Of a DNA stretch of 64,000 bases, positions 50,881 through 60,631 are shown in pieces (position 1 is the first letter of the stretch; every line of letters starts with the position of its first letter). A program made the translations under genes and the position numbers. The notes under the pieces were generated by a model. The model had not been told where the DNA came from, did no database searches, and worked only from the letters and a program-made list of their open reading frames with translations. Source of the DNA: Pannonibacter sp. SL95 (GTDB lineage Bacteria; Pseudomonadota; Alphaproteobacteria; Rhizobiales; Stappiaceae); contig NZ_JAPPRC010000006.1 in the NCBI RefSeq assembly GCF_026672425.1, positions 1 to 64,000 of the forward strand, written 5' to 3'.

Positions 50881-52164
50881 GTGACAAAAATGCTGATGCT
50901 AGCTTTGGCGGCCAATGCATTCCATCAAGCGGCCTTGATCGCCCTTGTGCCGGTGTTGCAGCATCTTTTCGGCGTCAGCCTTGTGGCACTTGGTGCTTTG
51001 GTGGGGTTGGGCCTGCTCGCAGCAGCTCTTGCCATTCCGGTCTGGGGCCGTGTGGCGGCGAGCGGGGGGCTTGACCGGGCGCTGCGGCTGACGCTGACGG
51101 GTGCTGGGGCCGGTGTCATGATGATGGGCACAGGCATTGCCACAGCAGCATATGGCTGGCTCGCCGCCCCGCACGCCTTCGGGCTTCTGGCTGCGGGACG
51201 CATGATCTACAGCCTCAGCGCCCCGGCCATTCTGCCGCTGGCGCAAAGTGCAGGCACAGTCAGGACACCGAAGAACACTGGAACAGAGGGTGCAGCCCTT
51301 GCCGGGCACATCGGCCGGCTCAATGCCATGAACGGAATCGGACGCCTCGCAGGCAATGCCCTGATCGCGCCATTGCTGCTGCTGGGTGCCTGGGCGCCCG
51401 TGCTCCTGCCCCTGCCGATCTATGTGGCTACGCTGATGCTTTTCCTGAGAAAGGGCGCGGAAGCAAGTCCAGCCTCGCGGATTTCGCAGAAGGCTGAAAC
51501 CGGCGCCCACAGGATGGGCTGGCGCCCCCTTGCCGGTCCGCTTGCCCTTGGCTTCACGCTTCAACTTGCCACCGGTGCCGCCTATATGCTGCTTGGCCCT
51601 GTCATCGCTCAGCGCCTGTCCCTTTCCCCGGCGGCCGCAGCCAGTGCGGCTGGGCTTTGCCTTGCCGTCTCGGTCGCCACGGGCATCGCCGTTCAGCTCG
51701 GCCTTGAGACGATCATCGGCCCCCGCCTTCAGGCAGGCCGCGTGGCAGGGGCATTCCTCTGTGCTGCCGGGCTCGGCCTTCTGACCCTTGCGGACAGCCT
51801 GCCGCTGCTGGCGCTTGCAGCAGCACTCACCGCCGCTGGTTTCTCGGTAACCCTCGGGGCCAACACGGCCCTGACACTTGCTGCCGAAGGCATATCTGCC
51901 GCAAACCGCGCCCTTGTTTCCACGCGCCTCAGCAGCCTGCAATTTGCCGGTCTTGCTGCGGGCTCCCTTGCAGGCGGTGTTCTGGGCTCCATCAGCCTCG
52001 ACATGGCCCTTGCCGTTCTGGCGTGCGCAACCGCACTGACCGCCGTCACCATCCCCATTGTCACCCGCTTCAGCCGCAGCAGCGGCCCGGCACCTCAGCT
52101 TCCCCTCCCGGATCTGACCGCCGCCGCCCCTGCCCACACCCCTCATAAAGGAGCATCCAAATGA
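50881..52164 (+). CDS. MFS transporter, probable siderophore exporter (ShiF-like)
   Basis: A 427-residue protein with twelve hydrophobic helices and the major facilitator arrangement (LIALVPVLQHLFGVSLVALGALVGLGLLAAALAIPVWGRVA at the first loop; LAAALTAAGFSVTLGANTALTLA later). GTG 50881 is the first start; ATG 50890 is possible. It is the first gene behind the double iron box and overlaps the iucD start by four bases. In enterobacteria shiF, an MFS gene, sits before iucABCD and helps release aerobactin, so export is the probable role. Confidence 0.75.
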   Translation: MTKMLMLALAANAFHQAALIALVPVLQHLFGVSLVALGALVGLGLLAAALAIPVWGRVAASGGLDRALRLTLTGAGAGVMMMGTGIATAAYGWLAAPHAFGLLAAGRMIYSLSAPAILPLAQSAGTVRTPKNTGTEGAALAGHIGRLNAMNGIGRLAGNALIAPLLLLGAWAPVLLPLPIYVATLMLFLRKGAEASPASRISQKAETGAHRMGWRPLAGPLALGFTLQLATGAAYMLLGPVIAQRLSLSPAAAASAAGLCLAVSVATGIAVQLGLETIIGPRLQAGRVAGAFLCAAGLGLLTLADSLPLLALAAALTAAGFSVTLGANTALTLAAEGISAANRALVSTRLSSLQFAGLAAGSLAGGVLGSISLDMALAVLACATALTAVTIPIVTRFSRSSGPAPQLPLPDLTAAAPAHTPHKGASK

Positions 52165-53510
52165 ACCCCGTGTTCGAAATGCGTCCCGATGCCGCCCCCC
52201 TCCCCGCACTGCCGCTGGATGTTGCCGGTATCGGCATCGGCCCCTTCAATCTCAGCGTCGCCGCGCTGCTTGCCAGTGTGCCGAGACTGAACGCCCGCTT
52301 TTTCGAGAAGAAGAAGCAATTCACCTGGCATCAGGGGCTGATGTTTCCCGGCTCGATCCTGCAGACATCGTTCCTCAAGGATCTGGTGACGCCCGTCCTG
52401 CCGACGAGCCCGCATTCCTTCACCGCCTTTCTGGTGGAGAAGAAGCGCTTCTACGATTTCCTCTCCGGCCGCTTCACCGGCGTCACCCGGATGGAGTTCA
52501 ACGAATATCTTCAGTGGGTAAGCGGACGGCTCGACACGCTCGCCTTCGGCGAGGAAGCCACGGCGGTGCATCTGGACGGCAACCGCCTACGGCTGGAATT
52601 TGCCAACAGCCGCACGGAACTGGCCCACAACCTCATCGCGGGTACAGGCATGCAGCCCTTCGTACCGCCCTGCACGGCCGCACATCTGGGGGCAGACTGC
52701 TTCCATGCGGGAAGTTACCTGACGCAGCCGCGCAACTTTAGCGGCAAGCGTGTTGCCGTCATCGGCGGGGGACAGACCGGGGCCGAGATCGTGCTGGATC
52801 TGCTGACCCGCCCCAGCGGCGCACCGCTCCACATCAGCTGGATCAGCAATCTGCCGCGTTTCTCGCCGCTGGAAGAGGGCGGTTTTGTCGATCAGGTGTT
52901 CACGCCGGGCTATGTCGCAGCCTATCAGACGCTGCCATCCGAGGCCCAGCGCAGCGAGATTTCCGCGCAGAAGCTTGCCAGCGACGGACTGACCCCGGCA
53001 ACGGTGGACACGCTCTTTGCCGAGATCTACCGCCGCCGCCATCTCAGGGGCGAAAACTGTATTTCGCTGCTGCCAGGCCGCAATCTGGAGGCGATGGACC
53101 GGCAGAACGGCGGGTTCCTGCTGCTCACCCACGCCATCACCAGCGGCGAGAGCGAGTTGTTCGGTGCCGATGCGGTGATCCTGGCCACGGGTGCGCGCCC
53201 TGGCCTGCCCGCCTGCCTCGAGCCGCTGCGCCACCGGCTGGATTTCGATGTCAATGGCCTGCCGGTTCTCGATGCCAGCTACCGCCTGCAATGGGATGGC
53301 CCGTCCAGCGTCAGTCTTTTCGGCCTCAATCTCGGCCTGTCATCGCACGGGATTGTCGATCCGCAGATGAGCCTGATGGCCTGGCGCAGCGCTGTCATCA
53401 TCAACGCCCTGACCGGAGAAGATCTCTTCGATGTCAGCGCCGGACCGGAACTGGTGGACTGGCCGAAGCGCCTCCCGGATGAAGCCCCGCTCACCCGGGC
53501 CGTTGGCTAA
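52161..53510 (+). CDS. iucD: L-lysine N6-monooxygenase (IucD type)
   Basis: A 449-residue flavin monooxygenase that hydroxylates the side-chain amino group of lysine, the first step of aerobactin synthesis. FAD motif GIGIGPFNLSVAALL near residue 24, substrate-region FEKKKQFTWHQGLMFPG and LPTSPHSFTAFLVEKKRFYDF, NADPH motif VAVIGGGQTGAEIVLDLL near 197, and the ATGARPGLP C-terminal signature. Length is close to E. coli IucD (about 445). Ornithine hydroxylases share the fold, so substrate choice rests on the aerobactin-type neighbours. Confidence 0.88.
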   Translation: MNPVFEMRPDAAPLPALPLDVAGIGIGPFNLSVAALLASVPRLNARFFEKKKQFTWHQGLMFPGSILQTSFLKDLVTPVLPTSPHSFTAFLVEKKRFYDFLSGRFTGVTRMEFNEYLQWVSGRLDTLAFGEEATAVHLDGNRLRLEFANSRTELAHNLIAGTGMQPFVPPCTAAHLGADCFHAGSYLTQPRNFSGKRVAVIGGGQTGAEIVLDLLTRPSGAPLHISWISNLPRFSPLEEGGFVDQVFTPGYVAAYQTLPSEAQRSEISAQKLASDGLTPATVDTLFAEIYRRRHLRGENCISLLPGRNLEAMDRQNGGFLLLTHAITSGESELFGADAVILATGARPGLPACLEPLRHRLDFDVNGLPVLDASYRLQWDGPSSVSLFGLNLGLSSHGIVDPQMSLMAWRSAVIINALTGEDLFDVSAGPELVDWPKRLPDEAPLTRAVG

Positions 53511-53598
53511 TCCGGCCGCCACCATAGCCGCCGCCTGCCAGCCCCGCCCCGGTCCTGGCGGCGGCGGCTGATCTGATCCCGAGTGACGAGGACCCGAC

Positions 53599-55446
53599 AT
53601 GAACCAGCTTCTGCCTTCAAACCGGATGACGCCCGCTGCCGCGCCCATGGATGCCGTAGCCCTGGCCGATCATTCCGCTGCCAGCGCCTTTCTCAACGCG
53701 CTCCTGCGCGAATGGGACGGATGGTCTGCGCTTGGCCCGGACGAAACAGCGCGCCTTGAGGCGGCCTTCCCGGACGGCTTTGTCGGTTCAGGCGGGGAAA
53801 TCCTGAAACTGCCGCTGGCGGACAGCGATGCGCTGCTGATCCACGCCCCAGCCCGCACCCCCTTCCGCACCGCCGTTCGCCTGCCCTTCTGCCTGATGGG
53901 CGCTGATGGCAGCCTGCGCAAAGTGCCGCTGGCTACGGCTCTGACCCTGCTCGTTACTGATCCTGTGGCAAGCGCGGGCGATGAAGCCCTGCAGATGAAG
54001 CTGCTGCAGCGGGTGATGGACAGTCGGCTTGCAGCCGAAGCAGCCTTCCGCGCCCGCCCACCGCTGGGCCTCGCCTCAGGCTGGACTTTCCAGCAGAGCG
54101 AGCAGGCCCTGACCGGCGGCCACGCCACCCATCCCAATCCGCGCAGCCGCGACGGGCTGGATCTGGAGGAGGCACGCCGTTTTGCTCCGGATCTGGGCGG
54201 ACGCTTCCCGCTGTTCTGGTGCCTCGCCCACCGCTCCATCCTCGTCCTTACCAGCGGCACGGTGACCCCGGCAGAACAGATGTTGCGGGCGTTGGCACAG
54301 AACGATCCGTCCTTGCCACAAGAGCTGCACCAGCCGGAAGAGGGATTCTTGCCGCTGCCCTGGCATCCCTTTCAGGCGCCGAAGCTTCTTGCCCGTGCGG
54401 ATGTCATCGCCCTGCTGCGCGAAGGCCTGCTGCGCCCGCTGGGTGAGCTGGGCCAGCCCTTTGTCGCCACCGGCTCGTTCCGGGGTGTCCATGCCTGGCA
54501 TGCACCGTCCATGCTGAAATTTTCGCTCTCCCTGCGGCTCACCAATTCCCGCCGCACACTGGCCCGCAAGGAAGTGGAGCGGGGACTGCAGCTGGCCGAG
54601 CTGCTGGACGGCCCCATTGGCGAAAGCCTTGCCGCCGAATTCCCGCAAGCCTCCATCCTGTGCGAGCCTGCCTATGTGGCGCTGAAGGATGCCGATGGCG
54701 GGGCGCTGGAGGAAAGTTTCGTTGTCCTGCGAGATAACCCGTTCCGTGATGAAACCGCCGCCGGTCCGGTGATGATGGCGGGCCTGTGCGAGCAGCGCCC
54801 GGATGGCGCTTCTCCGCTGGGCGAACTGATCCTTGCCCGTGCGGCGCGCGATGGCGCAGCGGCAGAGGAGCTGGCGGAGAGCTGGCTGCGGGGCTTCCTG
54901 GATGTGGCGATCCATCCGCTCCTGGAAATCCGCGCCCGCTACGGCCTGCTTTTTGGGGCGCACCAGCAGAACATGACGCTGGCGCTGGATAAGCACGGCT
55001 GGCCTGCACATCTGTGGCTGCGCGACTGTCAGGGCACCGGCCATCTGACCACCCATCACAAGATGCTGGCAAAGCACCTGCCCGATATCGGCCGCCACGC
55101 GGAGAACGTGGTGCCGCCGGAGCTGGGTGACGGGCTCTTCTGCTACTACGTCATCGTCAACAATCTGATGAGCGTAATCGCCACACTGGTGCTGGATGGG
55201 CTCATCCCGGAAGAGCGAGCCAACCGCTGCCTTCTGACCTTCCTGCAGCGGGAGAAGGCACAGAGCCGGGGCGACACCAGCCTGCATGACTTCCTGCTGA
55301 ACTGCCCCACCTGGGTGAGCAAGGGCAATTACCGCACCAGCCTGAGCAACGTGAACGAAGCCTCGGGCGATGGCTCGGGCCAGCTCGCCGCCTTCCTTGA
55401 AATGCCGAACCCGCTGCTGCCGCTGATGCGCGCAGACGGGAAGTGA
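53599..55446 (+). CDS. iucA: IucA/IucC-family siderophore synthetase, probable IucA
   Basis: A 615-residue NRPS-independent siderophore synthetase. Conserved segments: LTGGHATHPNPRSRDGLDLEEARRFAPDLGGRFPLFWCLAHRSI with the ATP-binding HPxPKxR-like motif, LPLPWHPFQ, RGVHAWHAPSMLKFSLSLRLTNSRRTLARKEVERGLQL, and the magnesium/ATP site GAHQQNMTLALDKHGWPAHLWLRDCQGTGH. It should couple N6-acetyl-N6-hydroxylysine to citrate. Assigned as IucA because it precedes iucB and iucC, the classic order. The intergenic gap to iucD is 88 bases. Confidence 0.82.
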   Translation: MNQLLPSNRMTPAAAPMDAVALADHSAASAFLNALLREWDGWSALGPDETARLEAAFPDGFVGSGGEILKLPLADSDALLIHAPARTPFRTAVRLPFCLMGADGSLRKVPLATALTLLVTDPVASAGDEALQMKLLQRVMDSRLAAEAAFRARPPLGLASGWTFQQSEQALTGGHATHPNPRSRDGLDLEEARRFAPDLGGRFPLFWCLAHRSILVLTSGTVTPAEQMLRALAQNDPSLPQELHQPEEGFLPLPWHPFQAPKLLARADVIALLREGLLRPLGELGQPFVATGSFRGVHAWHAPSMLKFSLSLRLTNSRRTLARKEVERGLQLAELLDGPIGESLAAEFPQASILCEPAYVALKDADGGALEESFVVLRDNPFRDETAAGPVMMAGLCEQRPDGASPLGELILARAARDGAAAEELAESWLRGFLDVAIHPLLEIRARYGLLFGAHQQNMTLALDKHGWPAHLWLRDCQGTGHLTTHHKMLAKHLPDIGRHAENVVPPELGDGLFCYYVIVNNLMSVIATLVLDGLIPEERANRCLLTFLQREKAQSRGDTSLHDFLLNCPTWVSKGNYRTSLSNVNEASGDGSGQLAAFLEMPNPLLPLMRADGK

Positions 55447-55461
55447 CACGGAGACAAGACC

Positions 55462-56418
55462 ATGAACATTCATGCTGCCAGCACCACACAGGCGGAAGCC
55501 CTCGTGACCACCCGTCTCGACAGCACCGGGGAAACACCTGTTCTGTCGCTGCGCCTGAACGGAGCAGCGCCCGGCGCAGACGAGCTGACCGGCGCCGTAC
55601 TGCGGGCACTGGAAGCGGCCTTTGCCGCTGACGGCAGCCTCCACCGGCTGATCCTTGATCCGTCCGGCGTGCCGCTCACCCTCCGCGATCTGCCCTTCGC
55701 CCATCCGGTCATGGGCGGGCTGGAGGTGCGCCGTGATGGCTTCTACCAGACAGACATGCTCTGGCTGGGACACAAGCCTGCGGGGCGGCTGCGCACCGGG
55801 CTGGTGCCGGGCCCTGATGGCCGCGACCACCCCTTGCGCCCGCCTCATCCGGTGGGCGTGGTCTATGAGCGCTATGACCCGGTGGCCGATCTCACCGTTT
55901 CCTTCCGCACCGTGGACATTGACCGGGACCTCGACATCTTCCACCGCTGGATGAACGACGGCCGCGTCGCCTATTTCTGGGAGCTGGCCTGGGAAAAGCC
56001 GAAGCTGCGCGACTATATCGCCGCCTTCGCGGAGCGGCCGCACACCTATCCGCTGATCGGCTGCTTCAACGGCGAGGATGCGGGCTATTTCGAGACCTAC
56101 TGGGTGCGGGAGGACCGGCTTGGCCCCTTCTATGACAGCGGCCCCTGGGACCGGGCCTGGCACGGGCTGATCGGCGAGCGCCGCCATCTCGGCCGGGCCA
56201 AGACCGGAGCCTGGCTGCGCGGGCTCATCCACTATCTCTTCCTCGACTGCCCGATGACCGAAAACATCATGGGCGAGCCCCGCGTCGATAACTCCAAGCT
56301 TTTGAGCTACGCGCGCGAGGTTGGCTACGAAAAGGTCAAGGAATTCGACTTTCCGCACAAGCGCTCGGCCCTGATGCGCTGCACGCGCGCCCGGTTCTTC
56401 TCGGAGGTGCGGCTGTGA
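55462..56418 (+). CDS. iucB: N6-hydroxylysine acetyltransferase (IucB type)
   Basis: A 318-residue GNAT acetyltransferase. The N-terminal 130 residues are the extra domain typical of IucB (E. coli IucB is about 315 residues). The GNAT core contains SFRTVDIDRDLDIFHRWMNDGRVAYFWELAWEKP, HTYPLIGCFNGEDAGYFETYWVREDRLGPFYDSGPWDRAWHGLIGE and YLFLDCPMTENIMGEPRVDNSKLLSYAREVGYEKVKEFDFPHKRSALM. It transfers acetyl groups to the hydroxyamine made by IucD. It overlaps the next start by four bases. Confidence 0.88.
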   Translation: MNIHAASTTQAEALVTTRLDSTGETPVLSLRLNGAAPGADELTGAVLRALEAAFAADGSLHRLILDPSGVPLTLRDLPFAHPVMGGLEVRRDGFYQTDMLWLGHKPAGRLRTGLVPGPDGRDHPLRPPHPVGVVYERYDPVADLTVSFRTVDIDRDLDIFHRWMNDGRVAYFWELAWEKPKLRDYIAAFAERPHTYPLIGCFNGEDAGYFETYWVREDRLGPFYDSGPWDRAWHGLIGERRHLGRAKTGAWLRGLIHYLFLDCPMTENIMGEPRVDNSKLLSYAREVGYEKVKEFDFPHKRSALMRCTRARFFSEVRL

Positions 56419-58187
56419 ACGCGCCCTTCGCAGTGACCGCAGCCGCAGACAGCCGCAATGCCGCTGACGCCCGCTGGCTGGAGGTCTGCCAGACAGCTCT
56501 TGCCAAGATGCTGGACGAGCTGACCTATGAGGAGGTGCTGGCGCCGGAAGCAGAAGGCGACGGCGAATATGCCCTGCGCCTCAAATCCGGCGTCACATGG
56601 TGCTTTGCAGCCCGCACGGGCGCCTGGGGCAACCTGCTGACAGACCGCCGGACGATCCGCCGTGAACCGGCCGGGGCCATTTCACCCCTGCAGTTCACGC
56701 TGGACGCAAGGGCCGAGCTTGGAATGGCGCCGGAAACCCTCGCCACGTTCCTGCGCGAACTTTCCAACACCCTGCGGCAGGACGTGGTCCTGCGGCAGAA
56801 GATGGAAGGGCTGAATGCGGAGCGGCTGCTCGACTTGCCGGTGCATGTGCTGCACGGCTTGCTGGAAGGGCACCCCAAGGCCGTCGCCAACAAAGGCCGC
56901 CTCGGCTGGGGCGCGGATGACCTTGCCCGCTATTCGCCGGAGGCTGCCGAGCCCTTCTCCCTGTTCTGGCTGGCAGCCACCCGGCAGAATTGCCGCATGG
57001 GCGGAGAAGGCGACGAAGCGGCCTTCCTGCGCCGCCAGCTCTTAGAAAATGAGGCGGCAAAGCTTCTTGCCCGGCTGGCTGAAAAAGGGCTGAGCCTTGA
57101 GACCCATACGCTGATCCCGGTGCATCCCTGGCAGTGGGACAACGTGATCCAGCAGGCCTATGTTACGGATCTGGCAGCGGGTGATCTGGTGTTCCTCGGC
57201 AGCTTCGGCGGGCGCTATGTAGCAGGCCCCAGCCTGCGCACGCTCACCAGCATCGACCGGCCCGGCTCGGCGGATGTGAAGGTGGCGCTGACCATCCTCA
57301 ACACCTCCGCCTGGCGCGGCATTCCGGGCAAGTACATCGCCATCGGCGCTGCGCTCTCTGACTGGCTGGAAGGCATCGTTGCTTCGGATGATCTGCTGGT
57401 CCGGCACGTCACGATCCTGCGCGAGGCGCGCGGCATCTGGTACCGGCATCCGCTCTATGGCCAGATGGAAGATGCACCTTATCAGCACAACGAAACGCTG
57501 GGCGTGATCTGGCGCGACAATGCCTCCGGCCGGGTGGGGCCGAACCGCCGTGCCTGCCTTTATGCAGCGCTTCTGCATCCCGATGCGGAAGGGCGGCCAC
57601 TGGCCGTGGCCCATGCGCGCCGGGCCGGAATGGACTTCGAGGACTGGCTGAAGCGCCTCTTCGAAGTCAGCGTGGTGCCGCTCTACCACATGCTCTGCCG
57701 CTTCGGCACGGGCTTCATCGCCCATGGGCAGAACATCACCGTGGTGCTGGAGAGGGACATGCCGGCGGGTATTGCCATCAAGGACCTGCAGGGTGACGTG
57801 GATCTGGTCAATGTGGTGCTCCCCGAACAGGCGGACCTGCCGGATGAGGTGAGGGCGGTGCTGCCGTCGAAGCCCCCGGCCTATATCGTTCACAACATCC
57901 AGACGGCGCATTTCGTCACGGTTCTGCGCTTCTTTTCTGCCCGGCTCGAAGCGTCCGGCGTGCTGCCGGAAGACAGGCTCTACCGGCTTCTGGCGGATGT
58001 GCTTGAGGCTTATATGGCGGCCCATCCGGATCTGGCAGAGCGGCACCAGATGTTCGATCTGTTCAATCCGGCTATGCCGAGGGTTTGCATCAACAAGGTG
58101 CGCTTTGCCATCGGCTATGGTGATGCAGTCCAGCGCCCGATGCCTGCTCTGGGGACTGACCTGCGCAATCCGCTACACCGCTCCTGA
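56415..58187 (+). CDS. iucC: IucA/IucC-family siderophore synthetase, probable IucC
   Basis: A 590-residue synthetase. Conserved stretches: LEGHPKAVANKGRLGWGADDLARYSPEAAEPFSLFWLAATRQN (HPxxK motif), LIPVHPWQWDNVIQQAY, RTLTSIDRPGSADVKVALTILNTSAWRGIPGKYI, and FGTGFIAHGQNITVVLERDMPAGIAIKDLQGDVDLVNVVL at the catalytic centre. As the second synthetase, it should add the second acyl-hydroxylysine to the citrate intermediate. Its position after iucB matches IucC. A 170-base gap with an iron box follows. Confidence 0.84.
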   Translation: MNAPFAVTAAADSRNAADARWLEVCQTALAKMLDELTYEEVLAPEAEGDGEYALRLKSGVTWCFAARTGAWGNLLTDRRTIRREPAGAISPLQFTLDARAELGMAPETLATFLRELSNTLRQDVVLRQKMEGLNAERLLDLPVHVLHGLLEGHPKAVANKGRLGWGADDLARYSPEAAEPFSLFWLAATRQNCRMGGEGDEAAFLRRQLLENEAAKLLARLAEKGLSLETHTLIPVHPWQWDNVIQQAYVTDLAAGDLVFLGSFGGRYVAGPSLRTLTSIDRPGSADVKVALTILNTSAWRGIPGKYIAIGAALSDWLEGIVASDDLLVRHVTILREARGIWYRHPLYGQMEDAPYQHNETLGVIWRDNASGRVGPNRRACLYAALLHPDAEGRPLAVAHARRAGMDFEDWLKRLFEVSVVPLYHMLCRFGTGFIAHGQNITVVLERDMPAGIAIKDLQGDVDLVNVVLPEQADLPDEVRAVLPSKPPAYIVHNIQTAHFVTVLRFFSARLEASGVLPEDRLYRLLADVLEAYMAAHPDLAERHQMFDLFNPAMPRVCINKVRFAIGYGDAVQRPMPALGTDLRNPLHRS

Positions 58188-58243
58188 CATGTGACCTGAG
58201 CGCAACAGCGCAACTTTTGCAGAGCATTTCAATCAGTCTAAAC

Positions 58244-58260
58244 TTGAATAATAAAATCAT
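58244..58260 (+). promoter_or_regulatory. iron box (TGA-N9-TCA) before the siderophore receptor
   Basis: TTGAATAATAAAATCAT contains TGA at 58245-58247, nine A/T bases and TCA at 58257-58259. The motif is the same as in the two boxes upstream of the exporter gene. It lies 97 bases before the receptor start in an AT-rich stretch that otherwise has no gene (58188-58356). TTTGCA-N17-TAAACT just before it is a possible promoter. Confidence 0.6.
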
Positions 58261-58356
58261 ATATTGCAGTTATAGCGCCAACATCAGGAAGCCAGGCCAC
58301 AAAAGCCAAGCCACCGCAGACCAGACTTCAACCGCACATGCAACAGGTGGCAGGCC

Positions 58357-60570
58357 ATGCATTTCAAGACACTCGCGCTGACGACCACGGCGCTTATTGC
58401 GGCATTTCCGGCAATGGCGCAGGATGAGGCAGCACCGAAAGCTGCATCTACCCTCGACAAGATCGTCATCACTGCGGGGCGCAGTGAAAGCGAGGTCGGC
58501 ACACTTGCGCAGTCCGTGGTCGTGATCGACCGCGCCCAGATCGAGGATGGCAATTTCGGTTCCACCGATGCCGCAGATCTCATTGCCCGTATGGTTCCGG
58601 GATTTGCTCCGTCAAACCAGACCCTTTCCGGTGCTTCGGAAACCTTCCGCGGCCGTGATGTGCTGATCATGGTTGACGGCGTGCCGCGCAACACGCCGCT
58701 GCGCGACAACTCCCGCATCCTGTCGATGATCGACCTGAGCACGGTCGAGCGCATTGAGGTCGTCAACGGTGCATCGAGCCTGTACGGCGCGGGCGCGACG
58801 GGCGGCACCATCAACTTCATTACCAAGCGTGGCGCGGAAGAGGGCATCCGCACCACCATCACAACGCAGGCAAGCGCCTACACCCAGGACGTGGGCAATT
58901 CCATTGCTCCTTCGGTGAGTGCCAACGTTGAAGGCCGCATCCGCCAGTTCGACTATTTCTTCTCCCTCTCCGGCGACATGACGCGCAAGGCCTATGATGG
59001 GCGCGGCAAGGAGATGGCTTCCGATGCCATGCTCGGCCAGGGCGGTGCAGACCGGACGAAGCAGGGCAACCTCTTCACCGGCCTTGGCTACGAGAACGAA
59101 AGCCGCCGTTTTGACCTGAGCTTCGACTGGACTTATCTGGAGCAGAATCCCGACTGGCTCACCAACTACACCACGACGCCGGTGTCTCCAGACTTCCAGT
59201 CACCCTATACCGGCGATCCGCTCAAGGAAGATTCCAAGTATCTGACTGGCAAATTTACCGAGAATGATTTCGTGCTCGGCAAGCTGGCGGTTACGGCATT
59301 CTACAATTCGATCGAAAAGACGAGCCCGTTCAACACACTCTCTGCTGTCAATTCGATCGTCTATTATTCGGGTAATCGCGCGTCGCCGACGTCACCCTAT
59401 AATCAGAGCGTACTCAAGAGTGACCGCGCCGGTATCAATGCCACTGTGAACAGCCCGGTTGACTGGTTGCGTCAGGGGGCAAACCTGACATGGGGTCTGG
59501 ACTACACCTATGACCAGACCACGCAGGAACTGACCGACGGAACCACCGTCATCTCCCCCATGACCCAGAACCAGATCGGTGCCTTTGCCCAGCTGGAATT
59601 GCCCGTCACCGACCGCCTGACCCTTCAGGGTGGCGCGAGATTTGATCAGTTTTATCTGGACGTGAAGAATTTCAACCGTCCTGCAGCCGTGCAGTACCGC
59701 TCGCCCACGGCCTACACGCTCTGGCCTGCCATCAATGTCCGGGGCGGCAGCTTTGAATACAACTCGCCGACCTACAATATTGGCGCCGTATTTGACCTGA
59801 CGCAGGAGGCTCAGGCCTTTGCCAATTTCTCGCAGGGCTACTCGTTGACGGATATCGGCGGTTTTACCCGCCGCGCCGGTGTCAACAGCATTGGCGAGAT
59901 CTGTGCCGCCTATGGCGCTCTGGCGCGCGCCTTCGGCTGCTCCGGCACTCCGTCCCTGGCCATCAGCTATGCCTCGATCGCGCCCAAGCCACAGCTGGTG
60001 AACACCTATGAAGGCGGCCTACGCGGCGACTGGGGCCGCTTCCGCGGTGCGGCGAGCGCGTATGTCTCCGCTTCGGATGATGGCGTCTCCTACAACGTGA
60101 CCACTAATCAGGTCTCTCAGCAGAAGGAGAGAATCTGGGGCGTGGAAGCCAGCGCCGAAGCCGACATCTGGGACAATGTGACCCTTGGCACCGTCTTCTC
60201 CTATGTGGAAGGCAAGTATGACGCCAATGGCAACGGCCGCATCGATGGGGGCGAATACATGCCGAACAACCGTATCCCGAACAACGTCAAGCTGAATGTC
60301 TATGGCGAGGTGAAGTTCATGTACGACATCATGGCCCGCGCCGAAATCGAGCATCTGTCCGGCCGCAAGGAAACGAGCCAGCGCCTGCCGCAGGTCACCC
60401 TGCTGCATCTTGGCATGTCGAAGGACATGGGCAAGGCCGGCAAGCTGTCGCTGGGCGTGCGCAACGTGCTGGACACCTACTACGTCAACCCGGTGGCCAG
60501 CGCCGTGCGAGGCGCGGAAGTGCCGGGCCTTGGCCGCACGGTGGCCCTCACCTACCGCGTGTCGTTCTGA
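58357..60570 (+). CDS. TonB-dependent siderophore receptor
   Basis: A 737-residue outer-membrane receptor. Signal peptide LALTTTALIAAFPAMAQ, then a TonB-box-like LDKIVITAGR, and the plug domain with DLIARMVPGF, GRDVLIMVDGVPRNTPLRDNSRILSMIDLSTVERIEVVNGASSLYGAGATGGTINFITK. The barrel fills the rest, ending with the typical C-terminal aromatic YRVSF. Preceding iuc genes and the iron box make it the likely ferric-aerobactin receptor (IutA role), although the sequence alone cannot tell the ligand. Confidence 0.88.
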   Translation: MHFKTLALTTTALIAAFPAMAQDEAAPKAASTLDKIVITAGRSESEVGTLAQSVVVIDRAQIEDGNFGSTDAADLIARMVPGFAPSNQTLSGASETFRGRDVLIMVDGVPRNTPLRDNSRILSMIDLSTVERIEVVNGASSLYGAGATGGTINFITKRGAEEGIRTTITTQASAYTQDVGNSIAPSVSANVEGRIRQFDYFFSLSGDMTRKAYDGRGKEMASDAMLGQGGADRTKQGNLFTGLGYENESRRFDLSFDWTYLEQNPDWLTNYTTTPVSPDFQSPYTGDPLKEDSKYLTGKFTENDFVLGKLAVTAFYNSIEKTSPFNTLSAVNSIVYYSGNRASPTSPYNQSVLKSDRAGINATVNSPVDWLRQGANLTWGLDYTYDQTTQELTDGTTVISPMTQNQIGAFAQLELPVTDRLTLQGGARFDQFYLDVKNFNRPAAVQYRSPTAYTLWPAINVRGGSFEYNSPTYNIGAVFDLTQEAQAFANFSQGYSLTDIGGFTRRAGVNSIGEICAAYGALARAFGCSGTPSLAISYASIAPKPQLVNTYEGGLRGDWGRFRGAASAYVSASDDGVSYNVTTNQVSQQKERIWGVEASAEADIWDNVTLGTVFSYVEGKYDANGNGRIDGGEYMPNNRIPNNVKLNVYGEVKFMYDIMARAEIEHLSGRKETSQRLPQVTLLHLGMSKDMGKAGKLSLGVRNVLDTYYVNPVASAVRGAEVPGLGRTVALTYRVSF

Positions 60571-60575
60571 TCCTG

Positions 60576-60605
60576 AAGCCTCCCGCAATCGCTTGCGGGA
60601 GGCTT
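60576..60605 (+). other. perfect 13-bp hairpin between receptor and importer genes
   Basis: AAGCCTCCCGCAA pairs with TTGCGGGAGGCTT around TCGC, with no T-tract. It starts five bases after the receptor stop codon. It may protect the receptor mRNA or attenuate transcription into the importer gene. Confidence 0.65.
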
Positions 60606-60631
60606 GACCCTTTGCCGGAAAGACCAGTGCC

